From Planctomycetota bacterium (lineage in GTDB: Bacteria > Planctomycetota > J058): DNA of 64,000 nucleotides. Position numbers and translations under genes: made by a program. Position 1 is the stretch's first letter. Every line of letters starts with the position of its first letter. Below the pieces are notes generated by a model. The model worked only from the letters and a program-made list of their open reading frames with translations, had not been told where the DNA came from and ran no database searches. The DNA lies in NCBI GenBank assembly GCA_023954375.1, contig JAMLIC010000004.1, forward strand, positions 124,001 through 188,000, written 5' to 3'. Shown piece after piece: positions 9,207-16,973 of the stretch.

Positions 9207-9629
9207 ATGGCCACGGGCCGCGACTCGACCTTCACCGCCGAGGGGATCACGGCCCGGGTGCTCCGCCGCGGGTCCTCCACCCAGAGCCACGGCGAGGGTG
9301 AGTACACGACGCGCTGGGAGGGGCGGGTGCGGGTCTCGGGGCGCGGGGGGCGCGAGGGCTCGCTGGAGCTCGCCGTGTCGGGCTGGTACACGGCGTCCGA
9401 GCGCCACGACCAGGAGTCGCAGACGGTCGAGGCGCAGCTCCCCGGGGGCCGCTCGTTCGAGCTGTGGAGCGAGTTCGACTACGAGAAGTACCGCCACGCC
9501 CAGGACCACGACCGCTGGGCCGACCTGGCGCCCGTGGTCGCCCACCTGCGCGAGCTGGGCTGGGACGTCGACGCCGCGCGCGTGCAGGCCTTCGTGCGGG
9601 CGGCGGCGCGCAAGGTCCGCGGAGGCTGA
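9207..9629 (+). CDS. Hypothetical protein between sbcC and mutY
   Basis: This 140-aa protein is not recognised. It has no signal peptide or membrane segment. It is rich in charged residues and appears beta-rich in the first half, with a helical end (LAPVVAHLRELGWDVDAARVQAFV). The ATG at 9207 follows a purine-rich stretch (GGGGGGAGAGGGACCG) that can serve as ribosome site. It lies 22 bp after sbcC and 8 bp before mutY, so it is probably co-transcribed with these DNA-repair genes. Confidence 0.7.
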   Translation: MATGRDSTFTAEGITARVLRRGSSTQSHGEGEYTTRWEGRVRVSGRGGREGSLELAVSGWYTASERHDQESQTVEAQLPGGRSFELWSEFDYEKYRHAQDHDRWADLAPVVAHLRELGWDVDAARVQAFVRAAARKVRGG

Positions 9630-9637
9630 CCGCGCCC

Positions 9638-10729
9638 ATGGACCCGGCCTCGCTCCACGCGGCCCTGCTCCCCTGGTTCGAGGCGGTCGCGCGGCCGCTG
9701 CCCTGGCGCGCGACGCGCGACCCGTACCGCGTGTGGGTCAGCGAGGTCATGCTCCAGCAGACGCAGGTCGACACGGTCCTGCGCTACTACGACCGCTTCC
9801 TGGCCCGCTTCCCCACGGTCGAGGCGCTGGCCGCCGCGCCCGACGAGGACGTGCGCGCGCTCTGGTCGGGGCTGGGCTTCTACCGCCGGGCGAGGAACCT
9901 CCACGCGGCCGCGCGCCGGGTCGTCGCCGAGCACGGGGGCGTCGTCCCGCGCGACCCGGCGGCGCTCGGCGCCCTGCCGGGCCTCGGGCGCTACACCGTC
10001 GGCGCCGTGCTCTCGATCGCCCACGACGCCCCGCTGCCCCTCGTCGACGGCAACGTGGCCCGCGTGCTGGCGCGCCTGTTCCGCGTGCCCGGCGACCCGA
10101 CGGCCGGGCCCGCCCTGCGGCGGCTCTGGTCGCTCGCCGAGGGCCTCGTCCCCCGGCGGCGCGCGGGCGACTGGAACCAGGCGCTCATGGAGCTCGGCGC
10201 GACCGTGTGCCGGCCGACCTCGCCCCGCTGCGACGGCTGCCCGCTGGCCGCCGGGTGCGAGGCGCGCGCGGCGGGCGAGGTCGAGCGCTTCCCCGAGCCG
10301 CGCCGCCGGGCGAAGGTGGTCGCCCAGCGCCGCGCGGCCGTGTGCCTCGTGCGCCCCGACGGCGCGTTCCTCATCGCGCGGCGCCCAGACGACGGCCTCC
10401 TCGCGGGGCTGTGGGAGCTGCCGGCCGTGGACCTCGGGCCCAAGGAGCGCCCCGCGACCGCCGCCCGGCGCCTGGCCCGCGCCCTCGGCGCCGGCGACGC
10501 GCGCCTCGTGCGCGTGGGGCGGGCCGAGCACCAGTTCACGCACCGTCACTGGACGGTCGACGTGTTCCGGGGCGAGGCGGCGGTCGAGGCGAGCGAGGGG
10601 CGCTGGGTGACGCCCGCCGACCTCGGCGCCCTCGGTGTGCCCACGGCCGCGAAGAAGGTGCTCCAGGCCGCGGGCGTCCTCGGGCTCAGCCCGAGCCGGG
10701 CGGCAGCGGCGCCAGCACGACGACGCTGA
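9638..10729 (+). CDS. mutY: A/G-specific adenine DNA glycosylase MutY
   Basis: This 363-aa enzyme removes adenine mispaired with 8-oxoguanine. The catalytic Glu sits in SEVMLQQTQVD (about residues 36-46), and the helix-hairpin-helix reads LPGLGRYTVGAVLSIA. The catalytic Asp is in VDGNVARV (about 132). The [4Fe-4S] cluster has the exact C-x6-C-x2-C-x5-C spacing (CRPTSPRCDGCPLAAGC). A C-terminal NUDIX-like domain (about 225-345) provides 8-oxoG recognition. The ATG at 9638 gives the normal family N-terminus. The 3' end overlaps the convergent regulator gene by 44 bp. Confidence 0.95.
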   Translation: MDPASLHAALLPWFEAVARPLPWRATRDPYRVWVSEVMLQQTQVDTVLRYYDRFLARFPTVEALAAAPDEDVRALWSGLGFYRRARNLHAAARRVVAEHGGVVPRDPAALGALPGLGRYTVGAVLSIAHDAPLPLVDGNVARVLARLFRVPGDPTAGPALRRLWSLAEGLVPRRRAGDWNQALMELGATVCRPTSPRCDGCPLAAGCEARAAGEVERFPEPRRRAKVVAQRRAAVCLVRPDGAFLIARRPDDGLLAGLWELPAVDLGPKERPATAARRLARALGAGDARLVRVGRAEHQFTHRHWTVDVFRGEAAVEASEGRWVTPADLGALGVPTAAKKVLQAAGVLGLSPSRAAAAPARRR

Positions 10730-11273
10730 AGCCGATCGCGGGGCTCGCGCCCGGGTTGTGGTACGAGTGCGCCTGGTCGCCGGGGAAGGCGGCCACGTCG
10801 CCCGCGGCGAGGTCGAAGCGCTCGCCGGCCACGTGCAGGCGCAGCCGCCCCTGCTCGCAGCACAGGTACTCGTGCGTCCCCGGCCGGTGCGGCACGCCCG
10901 GCAGCCGCCCGCCCGGCGCGAGGACGACCCGGTCGATCTCCATGCCGGGGATCGGGTGCGGCAGGAGCTTGTGCACGCGCGCGAGCCCGCCCGCCCGCTC
11001 GCGCACGGGCAGCGTCCCGCGGGGGAAGAGCTGGCAGGGCGCGCGCGGCGCCGTGAGCAGCTCCTCGAGCGAGAGCTGCAGCGCCTGCGCCAGCCGCCCG
11101 AGCACCGAGAGCGTCGGGTTCGCCGCGCCGGTCTCCAGGTTGGCGACGGTCGAGCGCGGCACGCCGCACAGCCGGGCGAGCTGCTGCTGGGTCAGGCCCC
11201 GGCGCTCGCGCACGAAGCGCAGGTTCTGGGCCAGGTTGTGGGCGAGGGCGGCCGTCGGGTCGGGGGCGCTCAT
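10686..11273 (-). CDS. XRE-family regulator with C-terminal cupin
   Basis: This 195-aa protein has an N-terminal helix-turn-helix of XRE type (about residues 14-69; LTQQQLARLCGVPRSTVANLE) and a C-terminal cupin fold (about 110-190; HEYLCCEQGRLRLHVAGE, then AGDVAAFPGDQAHSYHNPG). This is the layout of SutR/PuuR-like regulators, where the cupin senses a small ligand. The ATG at 11273 is chosen because upstream in-frame translation runs into the divergent VOC gene as low-quality sequence. Divergence from the gene at 11371 suggests that it controls that gene and itself. Confidence 0.88.
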   Translation of the reverse strand: MSAPDPTAALAHNLAQNLRFVRERRGLTQQQLARLCGVPRSTVANLETGAANPTLSVLGRLAQALQLSLEELLTAPRAPCQLFPRGTLPVRERAGGLARVHKLLPHPIPGMEIDRVVLAPGGRLPGVPHRPGTHEYLCCEQGRLRLHVAGERFDLAAGDVAAFPGDQAHSYHNPGASPAIGFSVVVLAPLPPGSG

Positions 11274-11370
11274 GCCCACGGTATGGACCGCTGCCAATGT
11301 GTTGTCAATCCGGTCGGTCAGCTGGCGCGGCCGTGCGACCCTCCTCGTGCCGGGAGACAAGGAGCGCGAC
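11274..11370. promoter_or_regulatory. Divergent control region, XRE-cupin / VOC
   Basis: This 97-bp gap separates two divergent starts and contains the locally AT-richer string ccaatgtgttgtcaatcc at about 11295-11312. The dyad-like halves (caat...ttg / caat) make it a candidate operator for the XRE regulator. A good ribosome site (AAGGAG) ends 6 nt before the ATG at 11371. Confidence 0.4.
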
Positions 11371-11790
11371 ATGACCGTGAAGCACCTCGACCACCTCAAC
11401 ATGACCGTCCACGGCCTCGAGGAGACCGCCGCCTGGTACGGCCGCGTCTTCGGCTTCGTCGTCGTGGAGCGGGGGCGGGCCCACGACGGGACCCCCTTCG
11501 CGATCCTGCGCGGCGGCGAGGCCATGCTGTGCGTCTACGAGCACCCGGAGCGCGGGCGGCTCACCGACGACGCGCGCGAGGACCTCCCGGTGCACGGGCT
11601 CTCGCACTTCGCCCTGCGCATCACCGATGGCGCGGCCTGGGAGCGGACCGTGGCCGAGCAGGGCGTCGAGGTGCGCTACGGCGGCGCCGTGCGCTGGCCG
11701 CGGTCGACCTCGTGGTACGTGTGCGACCCGAGCGGCTACGAGCTCGAGGTCGTCCTGTGGAACGACGACACCGTGCGCTTCGCGGGCTGA
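11371..11790 (+). CDS. VOC (glyoxalase/dioxygenase-fold) protein
   Basis: This 139-aa protein has the two-module vicinal-oxygen-chelate fold. It opens with LDHLNMTVHGLEETAAWYGRVFGF, and the second module opens with LSHFALRITDGAAWE. Candidate metal ligands are the His of DHLN, the His of LSHFALRI and the Glu of YELEVVLWN. Such proteins include glyoxalases, extradiol dioxygenases and resistance proteins; the substrate is not evident. The start has an AAGGAG site 6 nt upstream. It is divergent from a cupin-type regulator that may control it. Confidence 0.85.
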   Translation: MTVKHLDHLNMTVHGLEETAAWYGRVFGFVVVERGRAHDGTPFAILRGGEAMLCVYEHPERGRLTDDAREDLPVHGLSHFALRITDGAAWERTVAEQGVEVRYGGAVRWPRSTSWYVCDPSGYELEVVLWNDDTVRFAG

Positions 11791-11844
11791 CCACCGCGGC
11801 GCCGCCTCCCGGGGTAGAACCGCTCGCTCCCCGGGAGGTGCGCC

Positions 11845-13053
11845 ATGACGTTCGAGACGATCCGCGTGGAGGTCGACCCCGAGGGGGTCGCCCTCCTCAC
11901 CTTCGACCGCCCGCAGGCGCGCAACGCCCTGAACGCGGCCATGGTCGACGAGACGCGCCGGGCGATCGACGACCTGGTCGCGCGCGGCGACGTGAAGGCC
12001 CTGATCTTCACCGGGGCGGGCGAGAAGGCCTTCGTCAGCGGGGCGGACATCAGCGAGCTGCGCGAGCGCGACCGCATGGACGCCCTGCGCCGGATCAACT
12101 CGGGCCTGTTCCGGGCGATCGAGGCCCTGCCCTTCCCCACGATCGCCGCGATCCGCGGCTTCGCCCTGGGCGGCGGCTGCGAGCTGGCGCTGGCCTGCGA
12201 CCTGCGCGTGTGCGGCGAGGGGGCGAAGCTCGGCCAGCCGGAGGTCGGCCTGGGGATCCTCCCCGGCGCCGGCGCCTGCTACCGCCTGCCCCGGCTGGTC
12301 GGCCCCGGCGTGGCCAAGGAGCTGATCTTCACCGGGCGCGTGATCGACGCCCACGAGGCGAGGGCGATCGGCCTCGTCAACCGCGTCGTCCCCGACGGCG
12401 AGGTCCTCGACGTCGCGCGCGCCATCGCGGCCGAGATCGCGCGCAACTCGGCGCTCGCCGTGCGCCTGGCCAAGACGGCCCTGAACCTCGCGAACGAGGG
12501 GAGCACCGACGCGCTGCAGGCCTTCGAGTGCACGGCGCAGGCGGTCCTGTTCGAGGACGAGGAGAAGCGCCGGCGCATGACGGCGTTCCTGGAGAAGCGC
12601 GCCCACCGGCGCCCGACGCTCGCCGTCGGCGGGCTGTGCGAGGCGCCGGTCGAGCTGGGCCGCGAGGAGCTCGCCAGGCTGCCGGAGGCCGAGCAGGTGC
12701 CCGACGTGGGCACGTTCGTCCCGGGCAAGAAGGGCCGCGGCGTCAAGCTGACGGCCGTCCTGCGCGCGGCCCGGCCGAGCGAGGAGGTCACGCACGTGGC
12801 GCTGAGCTCCCTGGACGGCAAGGCGCGGGCGAGCCTGACCCTCGAGGAGGCGGCCCACGCCGTCGTGGTCTACGCCCTGCGCGACCAGGCGCTGACGGAG
12901 GCGCAGGGCGGGCCGTTCCGCCTGCTCCTCCCGCCGGGCGGCGACGCCTGCCGTAACGTGAAGCACGTGGCGACCGTCGAGCTGCGGGGCGAGGCGGCGG
13001 GCGACCTGTGCGGGCACACGCCCGAGCAGCACGCGCGGATGCGGGGGGCGTGA
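11845..13053 (+). CDS. Enoyl-CoA hydratase/isomerase fused to a sulfite-oxidase-like domain
   Basis: Residues 1-258 form a complete crotonase domain: FDRPQARNALN at the N-terminus, the oxyanion-hole segments AFVSGADISEL and RGFALGGGCELALACDLRV, then GLGILPGAGACYRLPRLVG. It ends with the usual FLEKR. Residues about 262-395 then resemble the oxidoreductase molybdopterin-binding (SUOX) fold: LAVGGLCEAPVELGREEL, a GRGVKLTAVLRAA segment, VALSSLDGKARASL, and GGPFRLLLPP followed by a NVKHVATVEL strand. The cysteine that ligates molybdenum in sulfite oxidases is not present at the expected place, so this domain may not bind cofactor. The ATG at 11845 has a GGGAGGTGCGCC leader. The fusion is continuous in one frame. 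Confidence 0.85.
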   Translation: MTFETIRVEVDPEGVALLTFDRPQARNALNAAMVDETRRAIDDLVARGDVKALIFTGAGEKAFVSGADISELRERDRMDALRRINSGLFRAIEALPFPTIAAIRGFALGGGCELALACDLRVCGEGAKLGQPEVGLGILPGAGACYRLPRLVGPGVAKELIFTGRVIDAHEARAIGLVNRVVPDGEVLDVARAIAAEIARNSALAVRLAKTALNLANEGSTDALQAFECTAQAVLFEDEEKRRRMTAFLEKRAHRRPTLAVGGLCEAPVELGREELARLPEAEQVPDVGTFVPGKKGRGVKLTAVLRAARPSEEVTHVALSSLDGKARASLTLEEAAHAVVVYALRDQALTEAQGGPFRLLLPPGGDACRNVKHVATVELRGEAAGDLCGHTPEQHARMRGA

Positions 13054-13307
13054 GCTCGCCCGGCGAGACGGAGGCCGACCGCCGCGCTCGGCTGCTCGCC
13101 CTCGTGACGAGGGTCGCGTCGCCGCCGGAGGGCACGCCCGAGGAGCAGATCGACGACTGGCTGGACGAGCTGAGCCGCGAAGGAGTACCGGCGGTCACCA
13201 ACTGGATCTTCCATGACGACCTCGCACCGGCCGAGGTGGTCGAGCGGATGCTCGCGTACCGCCCGATCGTGCTGCCGATGGGCCATGACCGCCCGCCGAC
13301 GGCGTGA
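13050..13307 (+). CDS. Small e9imm-like protein
   Basis: This 85-aa acidic protein starts at GTG 13050 and overlaps the upstream stop by 4 bp (GTGA). The pattern EEQIDDWLDELSREGVP...NWIFHDDLAPAEVVERMLAYRPIVL recalls small bacterial proteins annotated as e9imm (colicin-immunity-like) peptides, which end in a YRPI-A/V-L strand. No toxin gene is adjacent, so an immunity role is not supported. It may simply be a small helical accessory protein of the crotonase fusion. Confidence 0.65.
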   Translation: MSSPGETEADRRARLLALVTRVASPPEGTPEEQIDDWLDELSREGVPAVTNWIFHDDLAPAEVVERMLAYRPIVLPMGHDRPPTA

Positions 13308-13370
13308 GCGGCGTCGCCTGGCGCGGACCCCGCTCGCGCCCGCGCCGCGACCGGCGTAGCATCCTCGTCC

Positions 13371-15659
13371 ATGCGCCGCCCGCTCGCCGCCGCGCTCCTC
13401 CTCGCCGCGCTCGCCGCGCTCGTGCGCGCGCCGGCAGGCCACGCGCGGCCCGTCGACCAGGGCGGGGCCTTCGAGCGCGACGTGCGGCCGTTCCTCGCCC
13501 GCCACTGCGCTGGCTGCCACGGGCCCGACGACCCCGAGGCGGGCCTCACGCTCACCGGCCGCGGCCAGGACGACCTCGCGCGCGACCCGGCCACCTGGCG
13601 GCTCGTCCTCGAGCGCGTGCGCACGGGCGACATGCCGCCCGAGGACGCCGCCGCGCGCCCGTCGGCGCTCGAGCGGGACGTCGCGCTCGCGGCCCTCGAG
13701 GACGCGCTCGCCCCCGCGCTCCGCGCCCGCGCCGACGACCCCGGGCGGGTGACGCTCCGGCGGCTGAACCGGGCCGAGTACCGGCACACCGTCTTCGACC
13801 TCCTGGGCGTGGTCGTGGCCGAGCACGACCTGCCCGACGACGAGGTCGGCTACGGGTTCGACACGGTCGGCGACGTGCTCACGGCCCCGCCGCTCCTCGT
13901 CGAGCGCTACCTCGACCTCGCCGAGCAGGTCGCGGCGGCGGCGGTCCGCGACCTCGGCCCCGTCCGCACGCGGGTCGCGGCGAGGGAGTGCGAGCAGGAG
14001 GGGCGGGCGCGCCGGACGCGGGACGGCTTCATGATGCTCGTCAGCAACGGCGCCCTCTCGGCGCGGGTCACCCTCCCGGCGCCGGGCGAGTACGTCGTCC
14101 GCGTCCGCGCCTACGGCCAGCAGGCGGGGCCCGACCCGGCCCGGCTGGTCGTCCGGCTGGGGCGCCGGCAGGTGGCCGCGCACGACGTCAGGGCCGTGGC
14201 GGCCTCGCCCGAGGTCTACGAGGCGACCGTCGAGGCGCCCGCCGGGCGGCACGTCGTGAGCGCGGCGTTCGTCAACGACTACTGGAAGCCCGACGACCCC
14301 GACCCGGCCCAGCGCGACCGCAACCTCGCGATCGACTGGCTCGAGGTCGACGGGCCGACGCGGGCGCCCGAGCCCACGCCCGCGCAGCGCGCCCTCGTCC
14401 CGCGCCCGCCCGCCGGGCTCGACGAGGTCGTCCCGGCCGCGCGCGCCGCCCTGCGCGCCTTCCTCCCGCGCGCGTTCCGCCGCCCCGTCGACGACGCCGA
14501 GGTCGAGCGCCACGCGGCGCTCGTCGCCGAGGCCGCGCTCGAGGGCGCGAGCTTCGAGCAGGGGCTGCGCGTGGCCCTGCAGGCGGCGCTCGTCTCGCCC
14601 CACTTCCTCTACAAGGTGGAGGTCGACCCCGACCCGGCCTCGCCCGCGCCCCACGACGTCTCCGAGCACGAGCTGGCCGTGCGCCTCTCCTACTACCTGT
14701 GGAGCGGACCGCCCGACGAGCGCCTCCTGGCCCTCGCCGCCGCCGGGCGCCTGCGGGGCGAGCTGACGGCCGAGGTGGCGCGCCTCCTCGACGACCCGCG
14801 CAGCGGCCGCTTCGTCGAGCAGTTCGTCGGCCAGTGGCTGCAGCTGCGCCGCCTGGCCCACGCCAGCCCCGACCCCGACCGCTTCCCCTGGGACGAGGCC
14901 CTGCGCGAGGCCATGCGCGTCGAGTCGGAGCTGCTGTTCGAGGCGGTCCTGCGCGAGGGGCGCGGGGTCCTCGACCTCGTCGACGCGCCGTTCACGTTCG
15001 TCGACGAGCGGCTGGCGCGGCACTACGGCGTCGAGGGCGTCTCCGGCCCGCGCTTCCGGCGCGTGCCCGCGCCGCCCGGCCGCGGCGGCCTCCTCGGCCA
15101 CGCCGGCGTGCTCACGGTGACCTCGAACCCGACCCGCACGTCGCCGGTCAAGCGCGGCAAGTGGGTGCTCGAGGTGCTCCTCGACGACCCGCCGCCCCCG
15201 CCGCTGCCCGGGCTCGACAGCCTGGCCGAGGCCCACGACGAGGCGCGCCCGCTGACCCTGCGCGAGCGCCTCGAGCGCCACCGTCAGGACCCCGCCTGCG
15301 CCCAGTGCCACCTGCGCATGGACCCGCTGGGGTTCGGCCTCGAGCGCTTCGACGCGGTGGGCCGCTGGCGCGATCAGGACGAAGGGCTGCCGATCGACGA
15401 CCGCGCGACGCTCGGCGCGGCCGCGTTCGACGGGCTGCCCGGGCTGCAGGCGCACCTGCGCCGGCGCGGGCGCGCGGTCGTGCGCGCGCTGGCGGGCAAG
15501 CTCCTCGTGTTCGCGCTGGGCCGGGGCCCGGCGCCGGGCGACGACGCGGCGCTCGACGCGCTGATCGAGCGCGCGGGGCCGGCGTGGCGCCTCCGCGACG
15601 TGGTCGCGGCGATCGTCGACACGCCGGCCTTCCAGCGCCGGCGCGGAGGTGACAGGTGA
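13371..15659 (+). CDS. DUF1592/DUF1588 family cytochrome (PSD1-type) protein
   Basis: This 762-aa exported protein begins with a signal peptide (about residues 1-26) followed by a c-type heme motif CAGCHG (about 45) with a downstream MPP. The later modules look like DUF1587 (RRLNRAEYRHTVFDLLG, about 125-190), a beta-rich carbohydrate-binding-like insert (about 215-330), DUF1595/DUF1592 (SPHFLYKVEVDP to the LSYYLWSGPPDERL region), DUF1588 (SNPTRTSPVKRGKWVLE) and DUF1585. A second CAQCHLRMDPLGFGLERFD motif lies near residue 640. These multi-domain cytochromes are common in Planctomycetota and Myxococcota and are paired with DUF1552 proteins; their substrate is unknown. A TAGCAT box lies 8 nt before the ATG. 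Confidence 0.92.
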   Translation: MRRPLAAALLLAALAALVRAPAGHARPVDQGGAFERDVRPFLARHCAGCHGPDDPEAGLTLTGRGQDDLARDPATWRLVLERVRTGDMPPEDAAARPSALERDVALAALEDALAPALRARADDPGRVTLRRLNRAEYRHTVFDLLGVVVAEHDLPDDEVGYGFDTVGDVLTAPPLLVERYLDLAEQVAAAAVRDLGPVRTRVAARECEQEGRARRTRDGFMMLVSNGALSARVTLPAPGEYVVRVRAYGQQAGPDPARLVVRLGRRQVAAHDVRAVAASPEVYEATVEAPAGRHVVSAAFVNDYWKPDDPDPAQRDRNLAIDWLEVDGPTRAPEPTPAQRALVPRPPAGLDEVVPAARAALRAFLPRAFRRPVDDAEVERHAALVAEAALEGASFEQGLRVALQAALVSPHFLYKVEVDPDPASPAPHDVSEHELAVRLSYYLWSGPPDERLLALAAAGRLRGELTAEVARLLDDPRSGRFVEQFVGQWLQLRRLAHASPDPDRFPWDEALREAMRVESELLFEAVLREGRGVLDLVDAPFTFVDERLARHYGVEGVSGPRFRRVPAPPGRGGLLGHAGVLTVTSNPTRTSPVKRGKWVLEVLLDDPPPPPLPGLDSLAEAHDEARPLTLRERLERHRQDPACAQCHLRMDPLGFGLERFDAVGRWRDQDEGLPIDDRATLGAAAFDGLPGLQAHLRRRGRAVVRALAGKLLVFALGRGPAPGDDAALDALIERAGPAWRLRDVVAAIVDTPAFQRRRGGDR

Positions 15660-16966
15660 GGCTGACGCGACGGACGCTCCTGCGCGGCGCGGGCGCCGCC
15701 GTGAGCCTGCCCCTGCTCGACGCCATGCTCCCGCGCGCCCTGGGCGACGGTCCGCCGCCGCGGCCCCTGCGGCTGGTGTTCGTGTTCGTCCCCAACGGCG
15801 TGCACCTCCCCGCGTGGCGCCCGCAGGAGGAGGGCCCGCTCGGCGCGCTCCCGTCGATCCTCGAGCCGCTCGAGGCGCACCGCGAGCGCCTCCTCGTCCT
15901 CTCGGGCCTGACGCTCGACGGCGGCAGAGCCCACGGCGACGGGCCGGGCGACCACGCCCGCGCGGCGGCGTCGTTCCTCACGGGCGCCCACCCGCGCAAG
16001 ACGGGCGGCGCCGACATCCAGGCCGGCGTCTCGGTCGACCAGGTCGCGGCGACCGTCCTCGGCCGCACGACGCGCTTCCCCTCGCTGGAGCTGGGCACCG
16101 AGCCCAGCGCCCAGTCCGGCGCGTGCGACTCGGGCTACAGCTGCGCCTACTCGTCGACGATCGCCTGGAAGGACGCGGGCACCCCGCTGAAGAAGGAGTC
16201 GTCGCCGCGCCGCGTGTTCGAGCGGCTGTTCGGCGACGGCGAGGCGCTCTCGCCCGAGGAGCGCGCGGCGCGGGGCCGCGCGCGCCGGAGCGTCCTCGAC
16301 CTGGCGCACGACGAGGCCCGGCGGCTCCGCGCGCGCCTGGGACAGGGCGACCGGCGCAAGCTCGACGAGTTCGCCGAGTCGGTGCGCGAGGTCGAGCGGC
16401 GCCTCGAGCGGGCCGCGGCCCCGACCGACCGCGCGCCGCCGCCGCGCCGGCCGGCCGACCTGGGCGAGCACCTGGGGCTCCTCTACGACCTGACGCGGCT
16501 GGCGCTCGAGACCGACCAGACGCGCGTGGTGACGATCATGGCCGGCAACGCCGGCAGCAACCGCAGCTACGCGGCGATCGGCGTGCCCGAGGGGCACCAC
16601 GACCTCTCGCACCACGGCCGCGACCCGGCCAAGCAGGAGAAGCTGCGCCGGATCAACCGCTTCCACGTCGAGCGGCTGGCGGGCCTCCTCGACGGCCTGG
16701 CGCGCACCCCCGACGGCGACGGCACGCTCCTCGACAGCACCCTCGTGGTCTACGGCAGCGGCATCGCCGACGGCGACCGCCACGACCACCACGACCTGCC
16801 GCTCCTCCTCTGCGGCGGCGGCGCCCGGGTGGCCGGCGGCCGCCACGTGCGCTACCCGGCCGAGACCCCGCTGTGCGGCCTCTACCTGTGGCTCCTGCGG
16901 CGCGCGGGCCTCGCCGCCGACGCGTTCGGCGACGCGACCCGGCCGCTGCCCGGGCTCGGCGGGTAG
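15656..16966 (+). CDS. DUF1552 family protein, Tat-exported
   Basis: This 436-aa protein starts with a twin-arginine signal (RLTRRTLLRGAGAAVSLPLLDAM). The body has the DUF1552 pattern: FVFVPNGVHLPAWRP, SGLTLDGGRAHGDGPGDHARAAASFLTG, then GVSVDQVAA and the C-terminal STLVVYGSGIADGDRHDHHDLPLLLCGGG. The fold resembles alkaline-phosphatase/sulfatase-like DUF1501 relatives. The GTG start overlaps the stop of the DUF1592 gene by 4 bp. These two families are almost always neighbours, which suggests a shared periplasmic task. Confidence 0.92.
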   Translation: MRLTRRTLLRGAGAAVSLPLLDAMLPRALGDGPPPRPLRLVFVFVPNGVHLPAWRPQEEGPLGALPSILEPLEAHRERLLVLSGLTLDGGRAHGDGPGDHARAAASFLTGAHPRKTGGADIQAGVSVDQVAATVLGRTTRFPSLELGTEPSAQSGACDSGYSCAYSSTIAWKDAGTPLKKESSPRRVFERLFGDGEALSPEERAARGRARRSVLDLAHDEARRLRARLGQGDRRKLDEFAESVREVERRLERAAAPTDRAPPPRRPADLGEHLGLLYDLTRLALETDQTRVVTIMAGNAGSNRSYAAIGVPEGHHDLSHHGRDPAKQEKLRRINRFHVERLAGLLDGLARTPDGDGTLLDSTLVVYGSGIADGDRHDHHDLPLLLCGGGARVAGGRHVRYPAETPLCGLYLWLLRRAGLAADAFGDATRPLPGLGG

Positions 16967-16973
16967 GGCGGCC

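Noticed and set aside
11274..11525. N-terminal extension of the XRE-cupin regulator to 11525
   Set aside because: It overlaps the divergent VOC gene and reads as basic low-complexity sequence; the HTH follows directly after Met 11273.
9689..11790. Very long plus-strand frame crossing mutY and the regulator
   Set aside because: It is an open shadow frame caused by GC richness; only its last 139 codons (VOC protein) match a family.
13050..13307. Toxin-immunity system based on the e9imm-like protein
   Set aside because: No nuclease, colicin-like or secretion gene is adjacent; similarity is limited to a short pattern.
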